Shown in pieces: positions 20,990 to 32,479 of a stretch of DNA of 64,000 nucleotides. The stretch spans positions 58,252,149 to 58,316,148 of the forward strand of contig CM060947.1 of the NCBI GenBank assembly GCA_030765055.1, given 5' to 3'. Within the stretch, counting starts at the first letter, position 1. The number at the start of each line of letters is the position of its first letter. This DNA is from Mantis religiosa (lineage: Eukaryota > Arthropoda > Insecta > Mantodea > Mantidae). A program made the translations under genes and the position numbers. The notes below the pieces were generated by a model. It ran no database searches. It worked only from the letters and a program-made list of their open reading frames with translations, and had not been told where the DNA came from.

Positions 20990-22283
20990 CGAGGATGGGT
21001 CAAAAAGTAATGCCTCCTATTTTTTTCTCTTTTAATTGCCAAGAAAATTGAATCCAATTTATATACCTTAAAAACCACAACATTGATGATTAATTTGTCA
21101 CTATTCAATATAATCTCCGTCCTTTTCCACAGGTTTGGTCCACCTTTAAACTAGGGCGTGTATTCCAGTGTGGTAAAACACACTGTCGTGCTTCCTACGC
21201 CATTGACGCGAAGACGTTTTCACAGCCTCCTCATCTGAATCACACGATGAGGTTCCTTTAGTGGCCCGAACAGATGGAAGTCTGATGGTGACAGGTCAGG
21301 GCTGTATGGGGGGTGAGGTAAGACTTGCCATCCCAATTTCTCAATTTCTGCAGTGGTGTAACGGCTGGTGTGTGGTCTTGCATTGTCACGCAAAAGAAGA
21401 ACATCCGCCATAGTTCTTGTTGAGCGAACTCGGCGAAGACGTCTTTCAGCTTTCTGAGATTTCTAACGTATTGGACAGAATTTATTGTGCAACCCTGCTC
21501 CAAAAGTTCAATCAGAAGCACACCCTCTGCATCCCAAAACACTGTCGCCATAACTTTCCCTGCCGACCGCTAAGTTTTGGATTTTTTTTCTTCGGTGACG
21601 TTGACTGCCTCTTTGATTAACGTTCAAAAAATGATCCCACGTTTCGTCTCCAATAACAATTTTTCCAGAAACTCTTCTCCCTCCAAATTGAAGCGCTGCA
21701 AGTGTTCGGAGGCTATTGTTTTCCTTGTTTCTTTGTTTTGGGTAATTAACATTCTTGGTACCCAACGTGAATAAACTTCTAAGCAACCCAGTTGTTGAAT
21801 AATCCTCATTACACTGCCATGACTGTGGGAGGTAATGTGACACAATTCATCTGTTGTTGCCCGGCGATCACCACGAATGATGTCATCGACTCGCTTAATG
21901 TTGCATGGAGTACTGCAGCCGCTTCGCTTTTCATCTGCCAATGGTGTATGCCCTTCAGCTTCGTTACAGCGATGAACCCATCGTCTAGCAGTGCTGACAT
22001 CCACCGTTGCATCACCATACACATTTTGCAGCCGTTTGTAAATGCGAATTGGCGCTTCACCTTCCGCAGTCAAGAGTTAAATCACAGAACGCTGTCTAAT
22101 ACGAATGTCGATGTCAATCATTTTGCAAGAGGGTGCAGTGCTGCCACCTGTTGACTTAGGAAGTTATTACTGCAGGGGATTGGAGAAGAAGGTTCGAGAA
22201 ATTGTGCCAAATTCAAAGTTTTCACATAACTTACTTATTTAATACAAAAAAGAAAGGAGACATTACTTTTTGACCCACGCTCG
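20990..22283 (-). mobile_element. mariner transposon, full length (1,294 bp), inactive
   Basis: TA at 20988-20989 and 22284-22285. Inverted ends CGAGGATGGGTCAAAAAGTA and CGAGCGTGGGTCAAAAAGTA, then ATG(C/T)CTCC. The length is that of an intact mariner. The transposase is on the minus strand with frameshifts. Confidence 0.93.
21102..22121 (-). pseudogene. mariner transposase (DD34D), frameshifted
   Basis: The start is MIDIDIRIRQRSV at 22121, with a stop after 14 codons. The HTH part includes RIYKRLQNVYGDATVDVSTA and RWVHRCNEAEG. WVPRMLITQNKETRK precedes the first catalytic motif VIGDETWDHF (about 21645). Second: LLRDNARPHTSRY. Third: PYSPDLSPSDFHLFGPLK, with 34 residues between the second and third Asp. 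The C-terminus is RWTKPVEKDGDYIE. The parts lie in at least three frames. Confidence 0.9.
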
Positions 22284-22285
22284 TA

Positions 22286-22959
22286 TATGAGTGCTATTTT
22301 AACGTTACTTTGATAAGATCCTTTGTCAATATATGTGATACCCCGTAGCTTTGTTTATCGTAAACTACTACTTCTGGTTTGTTTTAATTTGTGAAAAGAT
22401 CCTAAAGGATGCTGAACCATTTCATTTCCAGGTGCTTACTGATAAATTTCAGATTTTTATAACATCTCGATTCGTTGCAACAAACATAATAAAAATGCAG
22501 TTTGTGCATTTATACATTTGTTCTTTACTATACGTAAGTTCATTCACATCGAGACCAAACACGATCCAATAAAATACTTTATTTAACCTAAATGTTCACA
22601 ATTCAATCCTGTGGAGCAGGAAGTTTATTTAACTAGCATATTCCATATTCCCAACACAGTTCAGAAGTACGTGGGCGGAAATGTGAGTGTGATTGATGCC
22701 TCGCTTTCACATAACGTTCTCTATCCATCCTTAAAAGAAAGTATTCTTACAAAAATTTATTCTTCTATAAACTGTAGGCTGTTTGACATAAACATTTGCA
22801 AAATTGGTTTAGTACACATTTTGGTAGCTACAAGAGAAATAAAGGAATACCTAGGCTTATGGGAAGCCAAATATTTAACGAAAGAGTACTCGTATGTCAT
22901 GGCTCTGAATTCCATTCTCCTTGAATAAACATTTAAAAAATAAAATAATATAAAATGAC
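22286..22959. other. Unassigned stretch with a 105-codon frame
   Basis: The plus frame 22611-22928 starts MEQEVYLTSIFHIPNTVQKY. It has no known motif and no support from context. Confidence 0.4.
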
Positions 22960-23250
22960 CTACTATTTTAGAAAAGTGTAAGTATTTGAAAATTGACACT
23001 AAAAAGGAATATATCGGAGATCGTTAACTCCATAAAGGTTTTATGGCCTGAATTTTATGCTTTAATAGATCTACATTTTTTGCGGTAAGGCTGATAATAT
23101 TCACCAGTTATGATAAACCCTTTCAGAATGAACAGGACTTTAAGGTTACTTCCAGAAATTTTAATATAAGTTTCATTTGCCATAAATATATTACAAAGGT
23201 AGGAAATTTTAATAAAACTCGTTGAAACCTTTCTTGATAAAACCAAAACT
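22960..23250. repeat. Dispersed repeat R, copy 1
   Basis: Shares GTAAGTATTTGAAAA and ATAGATCTACATTTTTTG-like blocks with 28366-28640 (AAAGATCTACATCTTTTGG) and the first block with 25995-26150. Also shared: TTCAGAATGA(A/G)(C/G)AG near 23125 and 28575. Family unknown, no termini identified. Confidence 0.5.
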
Positions 23251-23261
23251 TCAGTTTTCAG

Positions 23262-23265
23262 TTTT

Positions 23266-23296
<31 letters not shown>

Positions 23297-23535
23297 GTAA
23301 TTTACGTCCTCCAACGTTAAGTCATATCGGACGATCAATGGAATGGGTGAAGTGATCTCAAATAAGTCCGGGGTCCATACAGTTTAGAGCTAGCCGACAT
23401 TGGTATTTCAGGATAAGGGAAAACCCCGGAAAAATCTTATCTAGGTAATTCACCCTGACCGGAGTTCGAACTCGGGACCTCTTGAACGTGAGACAGACAT
23501 GCTACCACCACGCTACCGAGGCGGGCATTTTCCAT
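23262..23535 (-). mobile_element. SINE family A, copy 5
   Basis: Minus orientation: poly-T 23269-23296 is the tail, and the head ends GCTACCGAGGCGGGC at 23526. TTTTCCAT at 23262-23269 and 23528-23535 is the target duplication. The B box is changed to GGAGTTCGAACTC. Confidence 0.94.
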
Positions 23536-23681
23536 GTAGTTTAGGGTGGGGGTATTTTGCTTAATAATATTTGTGAAACAACCTTTGCAATCAGAAAATT
23601 TCAGATATATTCAGATATATTGTCTTTGCTCTGCATGTAATCAACTTAAATACAAACATCCGCATATTAAAATGGTTTTTT
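23536..23681. other. Spacer between two SINEs
   Basis: Short AT-rich interval with a CAGATATATT direct duplication near 23603-23620; no gene. Confidence 0.5.
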
Positions 23682-23935
23682 ATGTTCTACTTTTTTGTAT
23701 TTACGTCGTCCAACGTTAAGTCATATCGGACGATGAATGGAATAGGTGAAATGATGCTCAAATGAGCCCAGGGTCCATAGAGCTTAGAGTTACTCGAAAT
23801 TTATCTCTCAGGATAAGGGAAACCCCCGAAAAAACCTTATCCAGGTAACTCACCCTGACCGAGATTCGAACTTGGGACCTTTTGAACGTGAGGCAGACAT
23901 GCTACCATCACACTACCGAGGCGGGCATGTTCTGC
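23682..23935 (-). mobile_element. SINE family A, copy 6
   Basis: Minus orientation; head end at 23926. ATGTTCTAC (23682-23690) and ATGTTCTGC (23927-23935) form a 9-bp target duplication with one change. The tail is short (TTTTTTG). It lies about 150 bp from copy 5 with independent duplications, so these are two separate insertions. Confidence 0.94.
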
Positions 23936-25296
23936 TAAGGATTTCCTCTTTCCTTTTACATACCTTTGTAAAGAATGTCGTAGTGGAGACTTTTGAAATT
24001 CAAATGAGTCTTCAAAAAGAAGGGAAGCTCTTTCTATTTTGCCATTTTTCGATTTTATGAAAAACAAACATGATAACTTTTTATAAAAAGATGATATATC
24101 ATTTCAATAAACGGATATTTGAGACCCTTAAGTAATTATTTATTCATAAAGATTTGGTCAAAATCAGAAGCTGATCAGTCGAATATTTTAACTGCTGGAG
24201 CTTTTTAAATATAAAATAACAGCAAAGAAGTTTCGAGAAAAGCCGCGTGTCTAATGTGCATTAAAATAATGTGAACAAGACGGTTTCAAAGATCGCATAA
24301 TGTGTCATAATTTTAGAGGTTCATTGTCTTAAATACCAAATTTGGTATCTAACTGACTTTTCAGTTTTGGGGAATTATACGGATAACTTACCTTTTTCAA
24401 GGAGGCTCCAAATGTGTAATCTCGATGCAATCTTGGAAAGCAATTTTTGGGTGAAATGCAATATATCATCTGCTTATTGTAATTAAGTAGTAGAAAGATT
24501 AAAGATGGTACCCATTTTACGTACTCTTCGTTCTCATGTGTATAAAAGCATGCTGTAATCTGCTGTTAATTAAACATGGCTTATGTTTTTTTTTGTAAAA
24601 TATACATTAAAGTACATAACAAAAATGCATATATAATACATTACATTACATTGTATTATATACTATTACGTCAACGTCAGCTAGGCAAGTCCAGGTAACG
24701 TAAGAGTGAACGAAGCTGTATAATTTATATATTTGCAAAGGTTGCAAAGATCAAATGAATGCTCCAACTATGAAGTATCTCATACCGTTATCATTGCAAA
24801 CATTCAATAACCCTGCAACAGTTAGCGGAAATGTCATGATTTAGTTAAACTCTCGTCGTTTTTCTAATTATGTTCGACATAAAGGGCTAAGTAAGCCCAT
24901 ACACGCTTTCACATTTTGTACCAATTAATGAATCTCTGTTCTCCTAAAGGGTTTCATTTAATGTTATAAATATTTGTGCCAAATGAAACGACTGTAAATG
25001 AGCCTAGAGGCATTAAATTTTAACTTCTGAAAGCTGGCACGAGTAAATGGACCGAACTCACATATGCACATGAACAAACATGAAAGAATTTTTCTCCAAT
25101 TTATATGAGAGCTTAATGGGAGGGTAAACCAAAAACCGCCATTCTTAATATAGTCGTATTTACAGTAAAAAGCTTCCAGCAATGTTTGTATTAATGTTGT
25201 ACGTGTGGGATTTTACCTCTCAGAAATGCTTTGTAACACAATACATATAATGTTTGATAAAGACACAGAAAAAACCTGTTAAGAATTCAGCAACAA

Positions 25297-25299
<3 letters not shown>
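23936..25299. other. Unassigned 1.36 kb
   Basis: AT-rich, no supported gene. The frame at 24964-25182 (minus) has no motif. Confidence 0.5.

Positions 25300-25329
<30 letters not shown>
25300..25329. repeat. poly-A run of about 29 bases
   Basis: A long A tract ending 11 bases before the LTR 4 target site. It could be the tail of a retrocopy whose body is not recognised upstream. Confidence 0.7.
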
Positions 25330-25334
<5 letters not shown>

Positions 25335-25344
25335 CTCACAATAT

Positions 25345-25875
25345 TGTGACTTTCTGGGTTCGTGAAATTAAAAGTCCAATTGCACAAACTCAAAATGTTC
25401 TTTATTTCCACCGAATTACAGTTGGAACACTTGCCGATTACATAGAATTACGTAGCGCACACAATTACAATTCACCAGTTCGTCTGTCTCACAGGTCCAC
25501 TCCGCACTCGCAATTACGTACAACTCATCCGATGCACGTACAGTCTTCCGGTCCGTTCACTCACTCGGCGCTCCTCACGGCTGCTCGCGAAGAACTGAAC
25601 TGACTCGCCAACTGCAGGCCTTATATAGGGAAGATCAAAGTTTCTAGAAGGTTCGCGGCGCGCACAATTATCCTGAGGTTTCCAGACGTCTGGTGGGAGG
25701 GGAAAGAGACGGTACAGGGCTCGTGCTGCTCTCCTAATCATCCCTTCAGTTGGTGACACGAGATAAATGGGTAGGCGTGGGCTGAATGCTTCCGGTCTGG
25801 CCCTACTGCCGGCCGGTTCTATCGGGAATTCCGACGTTCGGGGGAAGTTCCATTTGCGCGGGATGTGAGGTAACA
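25345..25875 (-). mobile_element. Solo LTR 4
   Basis: Flanked by ATAT at 25341-25344 and 25876-25879. On the minus strand it starts TGTTACCTCACATCCCGCGC and ends ACGAACCCAGAAAGTCACA. The end part GAAATAAAGAACATTTTGAG matches LTR 3. A TATA box (CTATATAAGG) lies at about 25619-25628. The frame 25514-25999 that runs through it is a by-product. 531 bp. Confidence 0.88.
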
Positions 25876-25994
25876 ATATATTTTGGTGTTTGGCATTCAC
25901 GTCAGTTTTTCTACTAACTATTCCATGAAAATTTGTAAACTTCCGTTTCCCATTTTGCAAATTCAGTTGTAAAAATAAGTAGGCTAAAGCCATA

Positions 25995-26180
25995 ATCATA
26001 TGTTTTAAAACGGGCTGGCCTTGAGCCGATTTTGAAGTTCCACGTTATTTTTGCGGTACGAGAGAAAAAAAATAGTGTCTTACCTCTTGAAGAAAATATA
26101 AGTATTTGAAAATTAAAAGCCAATTTCCAGAAATTATATATATGACGACCTAATCTTGGTTTGTGAAATTTAAGGAACAC
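25995..26180. repeat. Dispersed repeat R, copy 2
   Basis: AAAACGGGCTGGCCTTGAGC with GATTTTGAAGTTCCACGTTA matches 28376-28412 (AAAACGGGCTTGCTTTCAGA, GATTTTGAAGTTCCATGTTA). ATAAGTATTTGAAAATTAAA follows in both. Confidence 0.65.
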
Positions 26181-26189
26181 ATGGTGTTA

Positions 26190-26762
26190 AGGAACACACG
26201 GGGAATTCCTCAGGGTATGACTGCATGCCTGGCGAGAGGTTGGGGATTTCTACTAGGTTTCATTTCTACAAAGACATGGTAAGGCTAATTAAATGTGGAA
26301 TTCACTTAATAGGAATATTTACTACAAATAAGCAGGTTACAAATGTGGCCATAGCGGCCATTTACCTGACCCCAGGAAGTTGCCTACAGCTGCGTGATGT
26401 CTAGCCAAGAGCTAGTCCGAGAGAGAGCGTATATCGCTTACACATCCTTCATCCAATAAACTGATGGAGAGGGGAGGGAGTGACGTCACACATACCACCA
26501 GGGTGTAATTAATACAGCCACTTGTGACATCTCTCCCTCTCTTCTCCAAAGATCAATGATTACATTAATCTTAAAATAATTTTACATTACTGTTGAAATA
26601 GTGTTACATTACATTTTTCACTAATATAATTTTGTTTCCTCTTGTTAGCTAACATTTGTTTTGTTCACAGATATGCAAATTTAATATGTATGTTGTCTCT
26701 AAAAGAATATGAAAAATCCTGCCACCTTCTTGAAAATAAGATTAACATCTCCCCTGATAACT
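26190..26762 (-). mobile_element. LTR-retrotransposon 3' end, copy B
   Basis: Reverse-complement counterpart of 10070-10665. On the minus strand GGAGAAGAGAGGGAGAGA precedes TGTCACAAGTGGCTG at 26529, a polypurine tract followed by the LTR start. The LTR includes GTGACGTCACTCCC and GTAATTAATAC blocks. Solo LTR 2 is inserted right at its other edge (26763). No coding remains. Confidence 0.55.
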
Positions 26763-26766
26763 ATAT

Positions 26767-27315
26767 TGTCACGGCAACAGGCATAGAAGTTTCGGCACAA
26801 ATAAGGAAACAATCGGCGGATAAAGTTTCATGGTAATAATGAGCCTTGCTAAGCAGTTAATGATAGCGCGGCTATTGTAAACAAGCGCCGGCAAGCGGAG
26901 ATAACTGAGGTAAAGGACTTGCCGCTCAGATAGGGTTTCAGTGTTGGAATGTTCTAGAGATATCTCGATTAACGGAGAATGATTGTTTTTCTTGTTTGCT
27001 CCAGAAGGTTCTCGGTTCATGAATTTGAGAATAAAAAGAAGCCATGGTTAGTGATTAGAGTCAGTAGTGAACCAGTTGTTGTAAACAAGAGTGAGTAAGC
27101 AGGAGTTGTGAAATGAGAGATAGCCAGCTGTGTTGTAACGAGAGCTAAAGATGCAATCTGCTGTCACTGTTTTTTATTGTGATCGACCTTGTAAGACTGT
27201 GTATATGTGATTTAATGTTCTTACGTGAGAATTGAATAGTGTATTGCTACGAAAATAAAGGAGATTATTAATTCTGCAACTCGACCTTTTAATTCTACGA
27301 ACCAACAAAGTTACA
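26767..27315 (+). mobile_element. Solo LTR 2
   Basis: TGTCACGGCAACAGGCATAG to AACCAACAAAGTTACA, flanked by ATAT at 26763-26766 and 27316-27319. Contains AATAAAAAGAAGCCATGG (TATA region) and AAATAAAGGAGATTATTAAT (poly-A signal). 549 bp. It is the most complete reference for LTR 1. Confidence 0.92.
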
Positions 27316-27319
27316 ATAT

Positions 27320-28365
27320 ATATATACTTACAATATTCCATTTACAATTTAAGAATTTTATGACTGCATTGTGTCTGAAAAAATTAATGTTCTTTTATTA
27401 ATGTGCAGTTGTACTTAACATTGTTCACATGAAATAGAAGGTACTTAACACTCCATTTAATTAAAACACAATCCTTATCAACATACATTACTCATCTTCA
27501 TTTTGACCAAGTCTACTACTTTTTGTAGATTTACGGTTGTTGTACCAAGCATGGTATATGGGAGGGAACCATTTCAGACTAGAAAGTATGTCATTTAGTT
27601 ATTTGGGTGTATTCACAGTTCTTCTAAATACTCCTTTTTTGGAGCCGTGTATGAAAAGAGTTGTTACTTTCCTCTTACTTTCTTTTCAATAAGCTCACCA
27701 CTACCACCACCACCATCGTCATCATCTGAATGTTTATTTGGAGGTGTAATTCTTGTTCGTACTGGTACCTGTTAATGTTAAGTACTCATAGCCTTAAAAG
27801 TTTTACTCAATTTCATAAATCTTACACATTACAAAGTAAATAATTTAAAATAGTGTAAATGGAAAAATGATGAAAAGGGCGTCGTGGTGAATGTCAATAG
27901 GCCAACACCACTGCTATGTTTAAAAAAACTTTGCGACGGAGCATCTTCAAAACACACCAGGACATTTAAGACTCGGTATGAGGAACCTAATTGTATCGAA
28001 TTGAAGGAACTGGAAAAAGCACTAACAAAATTTCAGACATTCTTTGGGTAAGCTCACGCCTATATATTGTAAAATACAATGAGAACGTTAAGATTAACAG
28101 GCTTTTCATGCAATATCCCCTTAGGGAAGTAAACAAAAAGTGGCATTTCGTGGACATAATGAAAGTGAGGTCTCCTTAAATAAAGGCAATTTTAAGGAAC
28201 TTTTGGATTCATATACAGAGGGAAGCCCCATCGAAATTCAAAACCACTATACCACTATACCACTTTACGTAAAATCCGTTTTTGCGATGATGATTAGGTT
28301 AACGAATTTTCCGAGGCACCTGATTAATTCACCTCGCGTATGTCCTCCATGCATCAAGCCATAGT
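27320..28365. other. Unassigned stretch
   Basis: No gene. A CCA-rich patch (CACTACCACCACCACCATCG) at about 27701-27720 is a short simple repeat. Confidence 0.5.
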
Positions 28366-28640
28366 CGTATATTTAAAAACGGGCTTGCTTTCAGACGATT
28401 TTGAAGTTCCATGTTATTTATGTGGTCCAAGATAAAAAATGTAAGTATTTGAAAACTAAATACTAATTTTCAGTAATATATCGGAAAATTTTACACTTTT
28501 GTTTGTATCCTGTTTCATTAAAAGATCTACATCTTTTGGGCTCTTAAGTTTACTTTTTAAACAAATATCATTCAGAATGAGGAGAACTTTACGTTCATGT
28601 ACGTTGTATTTGCTGGAGAATGTCAAATATGAGCTATTTA
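28366..28640. repeat. Dispersed repeat R, copy 3
   Basis: Joins the blocks seen separately in copies 1 and 2 (AAAACGGGCTTGC, GTAAGTATTTGAAAACTAAA, GATCTACATCTTTTGG, TTCAGAATGAGGAG), so it gives the order of the repeat. Ends near an A run at 28640-28653. Confidence 0.65.
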
Positions 28641-28653
28641 AAAAAAAAAAAAA

Positions 28654-30640
28654 ACATTAGGTCAATTTTAGATAAAATAAAAATAAGCCAAAAATTGTTT
28701 ATAGAAAGGATAATTTGAGGTGGAGGACTTTTTTAAAACCTTAGTGTAGCATCATTGACAATTTCTTTGTAAGGCAGAAGAATGCATCGAATAAGAGGTG
28801 ATGTAGGGGTGTGTATTGTACTTTCCTTAGCAAACATTGCAAATTTCCAGAAGCTGCCGGAGTGTACTGCGATACCAATTTGATAAGTGCTTGATAACGA
28901 TCGAACAAAGAGTTTTTCTCAATTTCCTAAATGTTCAAAAGTAATTTGTACTTCTAATACGTTATTGTCCATGACGTTACATTATCTTGTAGTATATAGT
29001 TATATTAGCAATTTCATTTACTTTTACCTCATTATGGAAAACTTTGTACGTAAAAGATGACGTGTCCTTTGATGGAAATCTAAGAGCTTTAGCAAAGTGA
29101 ATGTGACGTGTTATACCGCATGAGATGTAGCATACTTCAGCTGAAAAATGTTCAGAAAGAAAAATGTGCAGATATTAATGGAGAGAACGTACTGGCGTAA
29201 AGCATCATGAGAGAAGCTACTAAAAGTGACGTCCCGTTGATGGATCCTGTTTATAGAGTCCTGTTACTGATATATCACCACTGCAATTCAGTGTTCTTCA
29301 GAGCATCATCAGGAACACGATTTCCAATAATATATAAGAAAAACGACTCTACAAAGAAGATCTATGTATTGGCACATTATTGATGAGTCCAGGAAAGCTA
29401 TTTTCGGAATTTTCGAGATTGACATTTGCCAGCAGATTTTGTGCAGTGTCAACGATACTCAAATATTTTTCAGATAGGAAGACTGTCCACTTTTCGTGGA
29501 ATAATCGTAAGAAATGGTTTTGAGCAAAATGGTATGATTGGAGACGTAGAAATTGGGTTTCATAACAGTGCCTAAACAAACTGTAGTGCACTGTAATTTT
29601 CTTACACACTTGTTCATTTCGTTCAGCATTGAGACTTATTTTCAGATCAACCAAATTTCACATAGGACTGGTAACATTTTGTTGTTTTCTTATGTAGTGT
29701 GCAATTGCACTAAGAATATTTGGAAACAAATTAATTCAGTTCCTTCATTATCCCAGAGCTTTACAAGAAATATGTTAGAACGCACCCATTAAATCCTAAT
29801 GGCCTTTCTTTAAAACTAATACGGTAATAAATCAGAGTGAATTTGTCTTTTCAGCATTCAACGTCAAATGCCAAAATGAAACCGTCATAAAATTCATCGT
29901 TTAGTCACCAAGTATACTGTCTCAGATTCAATTCCCGACTCAGCACTGTTCCCTAATCCTCCTTAGGGTCTGTTCATGTGTAAGTGTTTGTGTGAACACG
30001 TGTGCTTTTAATGAACTAACACAGTTAATAAGCATCCAAAGATTAACAACTTATAAAACGAGAGAACATCATTGTTGATGAGCCATAAATATTTTCCTAA
30101 GGTAAAATGCTGCAGAATGGACTCCAGATATTAAAGACGACATGTAAATGGAGGAATAACAATACTAATTACTTTTCCTATAAAAACCCAGATTATAAAG
30201 AAAGGATGAAGGATTTTCATCTAATCTTTCAATCTCAGAACTATTTATAGCAATGAAAAAGCAATCTTAACTCATAATTAATTAATAACATTCACCAATC
30301 TGTAGCGTAAGATCAACTATAGGTGTATTTAAACTGAGTTTTTTGACATCTAGTGAGATAAAAACATCTATGTCATCCACAATAATAAATTTCGTGGCAA
30401 ACGACCCTGGAGAAACAATCGCCCAAGTACCAGACAGTAAGGTCTAAAGCTTTGTATAGAAAGGATGCAAGACTTCACTCTCACCAAGTAGGTGCATAAA
30501 TCACGGCACATAGCAGGAAACTTCAACGTGGTAGCTAAGATATTTTGTCTCCGGTTTAGCGTAGGATTCAGTCATGAAGAGTAATGGTGTATCCGTGGGC
30601 GTCTCTGCTATTCGATTAGTGGACCATCCATCAACGAAAT
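28654..30640. other. Unassigned 2 kb
   Basis: A 101-codon minus frame (29349-29654, MVDLKISLNAERNEQVCKKI) lacks any known motif. A tRNA-B-box-like CAGATTCAATTCCCG at 29915-29930 may be an old SINE. No other feature seen. Confidence 0.4.
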
Positions 30641-30692
30641 TTCATCATCGAAACGTTTTGGTTTTATACATGTGAAAATCTTCATCAGGATA
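30640..30692 (-). ncRNA. Degenerate hammerhead-like motif, Penelope type
   Basis: On the minus strand CCTGATGA, then a stem GATTTT/AAAACC around CACATGTATA, then AAAACGTTTCG. The layout is that of the two clear motifs at 6949 and 49428, with GAAAC changed to AAAAC. No protein remnant is recognised next to it. A chance match or a different Penelope lineage are both possible. Confidence 0.4.
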
Positions 30693-30839
30693 CGTTTGAC
30701 GATCCATAAACTCGACAAGAGATTTCGACAGTACAATGAAATGTTATGACTGTGAAATAAGCGACTAAAATGTATGTACCGATTTAAGAATTTGACGAGA
30801 ATGAGTAGTAATGAAGTGGGAAAACGTACAATTCGTTAG

Positions 30840-31430
30840 TATTTTGAGAGAGATTGAACGAGCAGCCACGTTAGAAATAAAGAAGCCAACTTTTATATGC
30901 CTCCCAACATTCCGCTTTTAAAACCTACAAAAATGGAATTGTCAAGTTCTGCAAAATATGCCTCTATTTTGACAATGACCTCATTTGATCTAAATTTTGT
31001 TCCCGATTGAACGTGCTGGTTCGCTGTCGTGGCACAGTAACACTTTCTTTGCCAAATGAGGCGGTTTTTCCAAATTTTTGTCGAATCGGGTCAACAACTT
31101 GCTGTAGTACTGTCCAGTAGTCGACTTTTATTTTTCCAAGATATTAAAGAGTATAGCATCCTTCGCATCCTCGTTAAACATAAATAATTGTGACTATCCT
31201 TTCTGCATTTTATGGAGTAAAGTTAAGGTAAGCAACCCATTATTTCTAATGTTGCGTAATTTTCCAAGTGTAATGATGAATACGAATGTCATCGACAGCA
31301 ACTACTTCGACCCAAAAAGTCCTTCGGATTTCGCTTGAATAGCTTTAAACAAAGCTCGGAGGTTGAAAGCTGCAGCATCCAGTTGTTCAATATGAGAAAA
31401 CGCGACACCTATGGGGCCGAAAACATTTTC
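30840..31430 (-). pseudogene. mariner transposase catalytic and C-terminal part
   Basis: On the minus strand from 31420: LDAAAFNLRALFKAIQAKSE, then DDIRIHHYTWKITQH (first Asp region), DAKDAILFNILEK, TTGQYYSKLLTRFDKNLEK, HLAKKVLLCHDSEPARS (second Asp), and after a gap RSNEVIVKIEAYFAELDN. These are in several frames with stops. The third Asp segment is missing. The N-terminal part is at 32110-32470, so the gene is split. Confidence 0.75.
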
Positions 31431-31439
31431 ATCTTTGAC

Positions 31440-32100
31440 CTACCATTGTAACGCTGCTTTGGTCAAGAGTTGAAACATATTTAAATAGGTATGTTTAAAT
31501 ATGTGGTTTAAGAATCAATATGGACATATTAAAATGAGTAAGAAAAGAAATTGTTAAAATTCAGTAGGTCGTGAGATGACGCAACCTGTAATTGGATAGG
31601 ATGTGAATGCTTTATGATTGGTAGTTTAAAAATGAGATTATGTAATGTGTGACGTGGACCAGTAAATAATTAAGTTTGATTGGTAGTTATGGCAACGAGT
31701 GAAGGAAAAATCAATAATTATGGTAAAACAGCTAGGAAAGAAAGCGTCTTTCGATTGTGTATAATCGAATAGAACAGACGTCTTCTGGATTGTGAAATAT
31801 TGTAAATAGCTAACACAGACTTTCAGTAAAGTTTTGTATAGAAAAATGACAAAGTATCGTAATTAAATTAAAGTTTGGATTTTTCTAAAATAAACAAAAT
31901 TTGCTTATATCTGTGTTTATTTAACTAAACGATTCTTTCGCTTGCGACCACAAAAGGTTTCTAATGTAACGACTTAAGCAGCGCAGGAGATTTTACATAC
32001 ATCGATACATCTGAGTGCCAGATTGGTCCGAGAAGAATCTGCAACTCGTGGCTTCGTCATCATTTTCTTCCCGGAGGGCTGAATACGACCCACGATCTCA
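31440..32100. other. About 660 bp separating two halves of a mariner
   Basis: No coding or family is recognised. It contains AAATAAACAAAATTTGC and TGAATGCTTTATGATTGG but no clear LTR ends or inverted repeats. It may be an insertion of an unidentified element. Confidence 0.4.
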
Positions 32101-32109
32101 GCTATAATG

Positions 32110-32470
32110 CAGGACAAGGTCAGGTGAGAATCATCCAGCCCCACATCATCACCATAAAAATCCTGTTACACATCCAAAATATAATTTTCGTTTCCGCCGT
32201 CACACCTATGGCCTCTGCCAGTTCATGGGACTTTCGCTCGACAATCAGCCAGAATTATATAAGTCTTTCTCGATAACACATCTGCAGGAAAAGGGATGTT
32301 CGACCACGTTTGAAATCATTGAACAAATGTTTAATATTTGTCATTGATGGCTAAATATACTCCATAAACAGTGAACACTTTCGCTTTTATTTCCTTGCAT
32401 GTTTTTCCAAACACAAATGAGACAGCCAATCACTGCACAATTCTACTCTTCATTCATTTTTGCCAAAACA
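32110..32470 (-). pseudogene. mariner transposase N-terminal part
   Basis: Minus strand from 32460: MNEE, a stop, then CAVIGCLICVWKNMQGNK, SMTNIKHLFNDFKRGRTS (the W-x-x-x-FK-x-GRTS motif between the two HTHs), then RERKSHELAEAIGVTAET (second HTH). Frameshifts are present. It belongs with the fragment at 30840-31430 on the same strand. Confidence 0.7.
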
Positions 32471-32479
32471 CGTTGATCG

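Noticed and set aside
21792..22154. 120-codon plus-strand frame
   Set aside because: Antisense shadow of the mariner transposase on the minus strand.
25514..25999. 161-codon minus-strand frame
   Set aside because: It runs through solo LTR 4 and past its end; GC-rich LTR sequence explains the length, and no domain is seen.
29270..29330. Further hammerhead-like motif (minus CCTGATGATGCTCTGAAGAA)
   Set aside because: CTGATGA is present, but there is no stem II followed by GAAA, so the core is incomplete.
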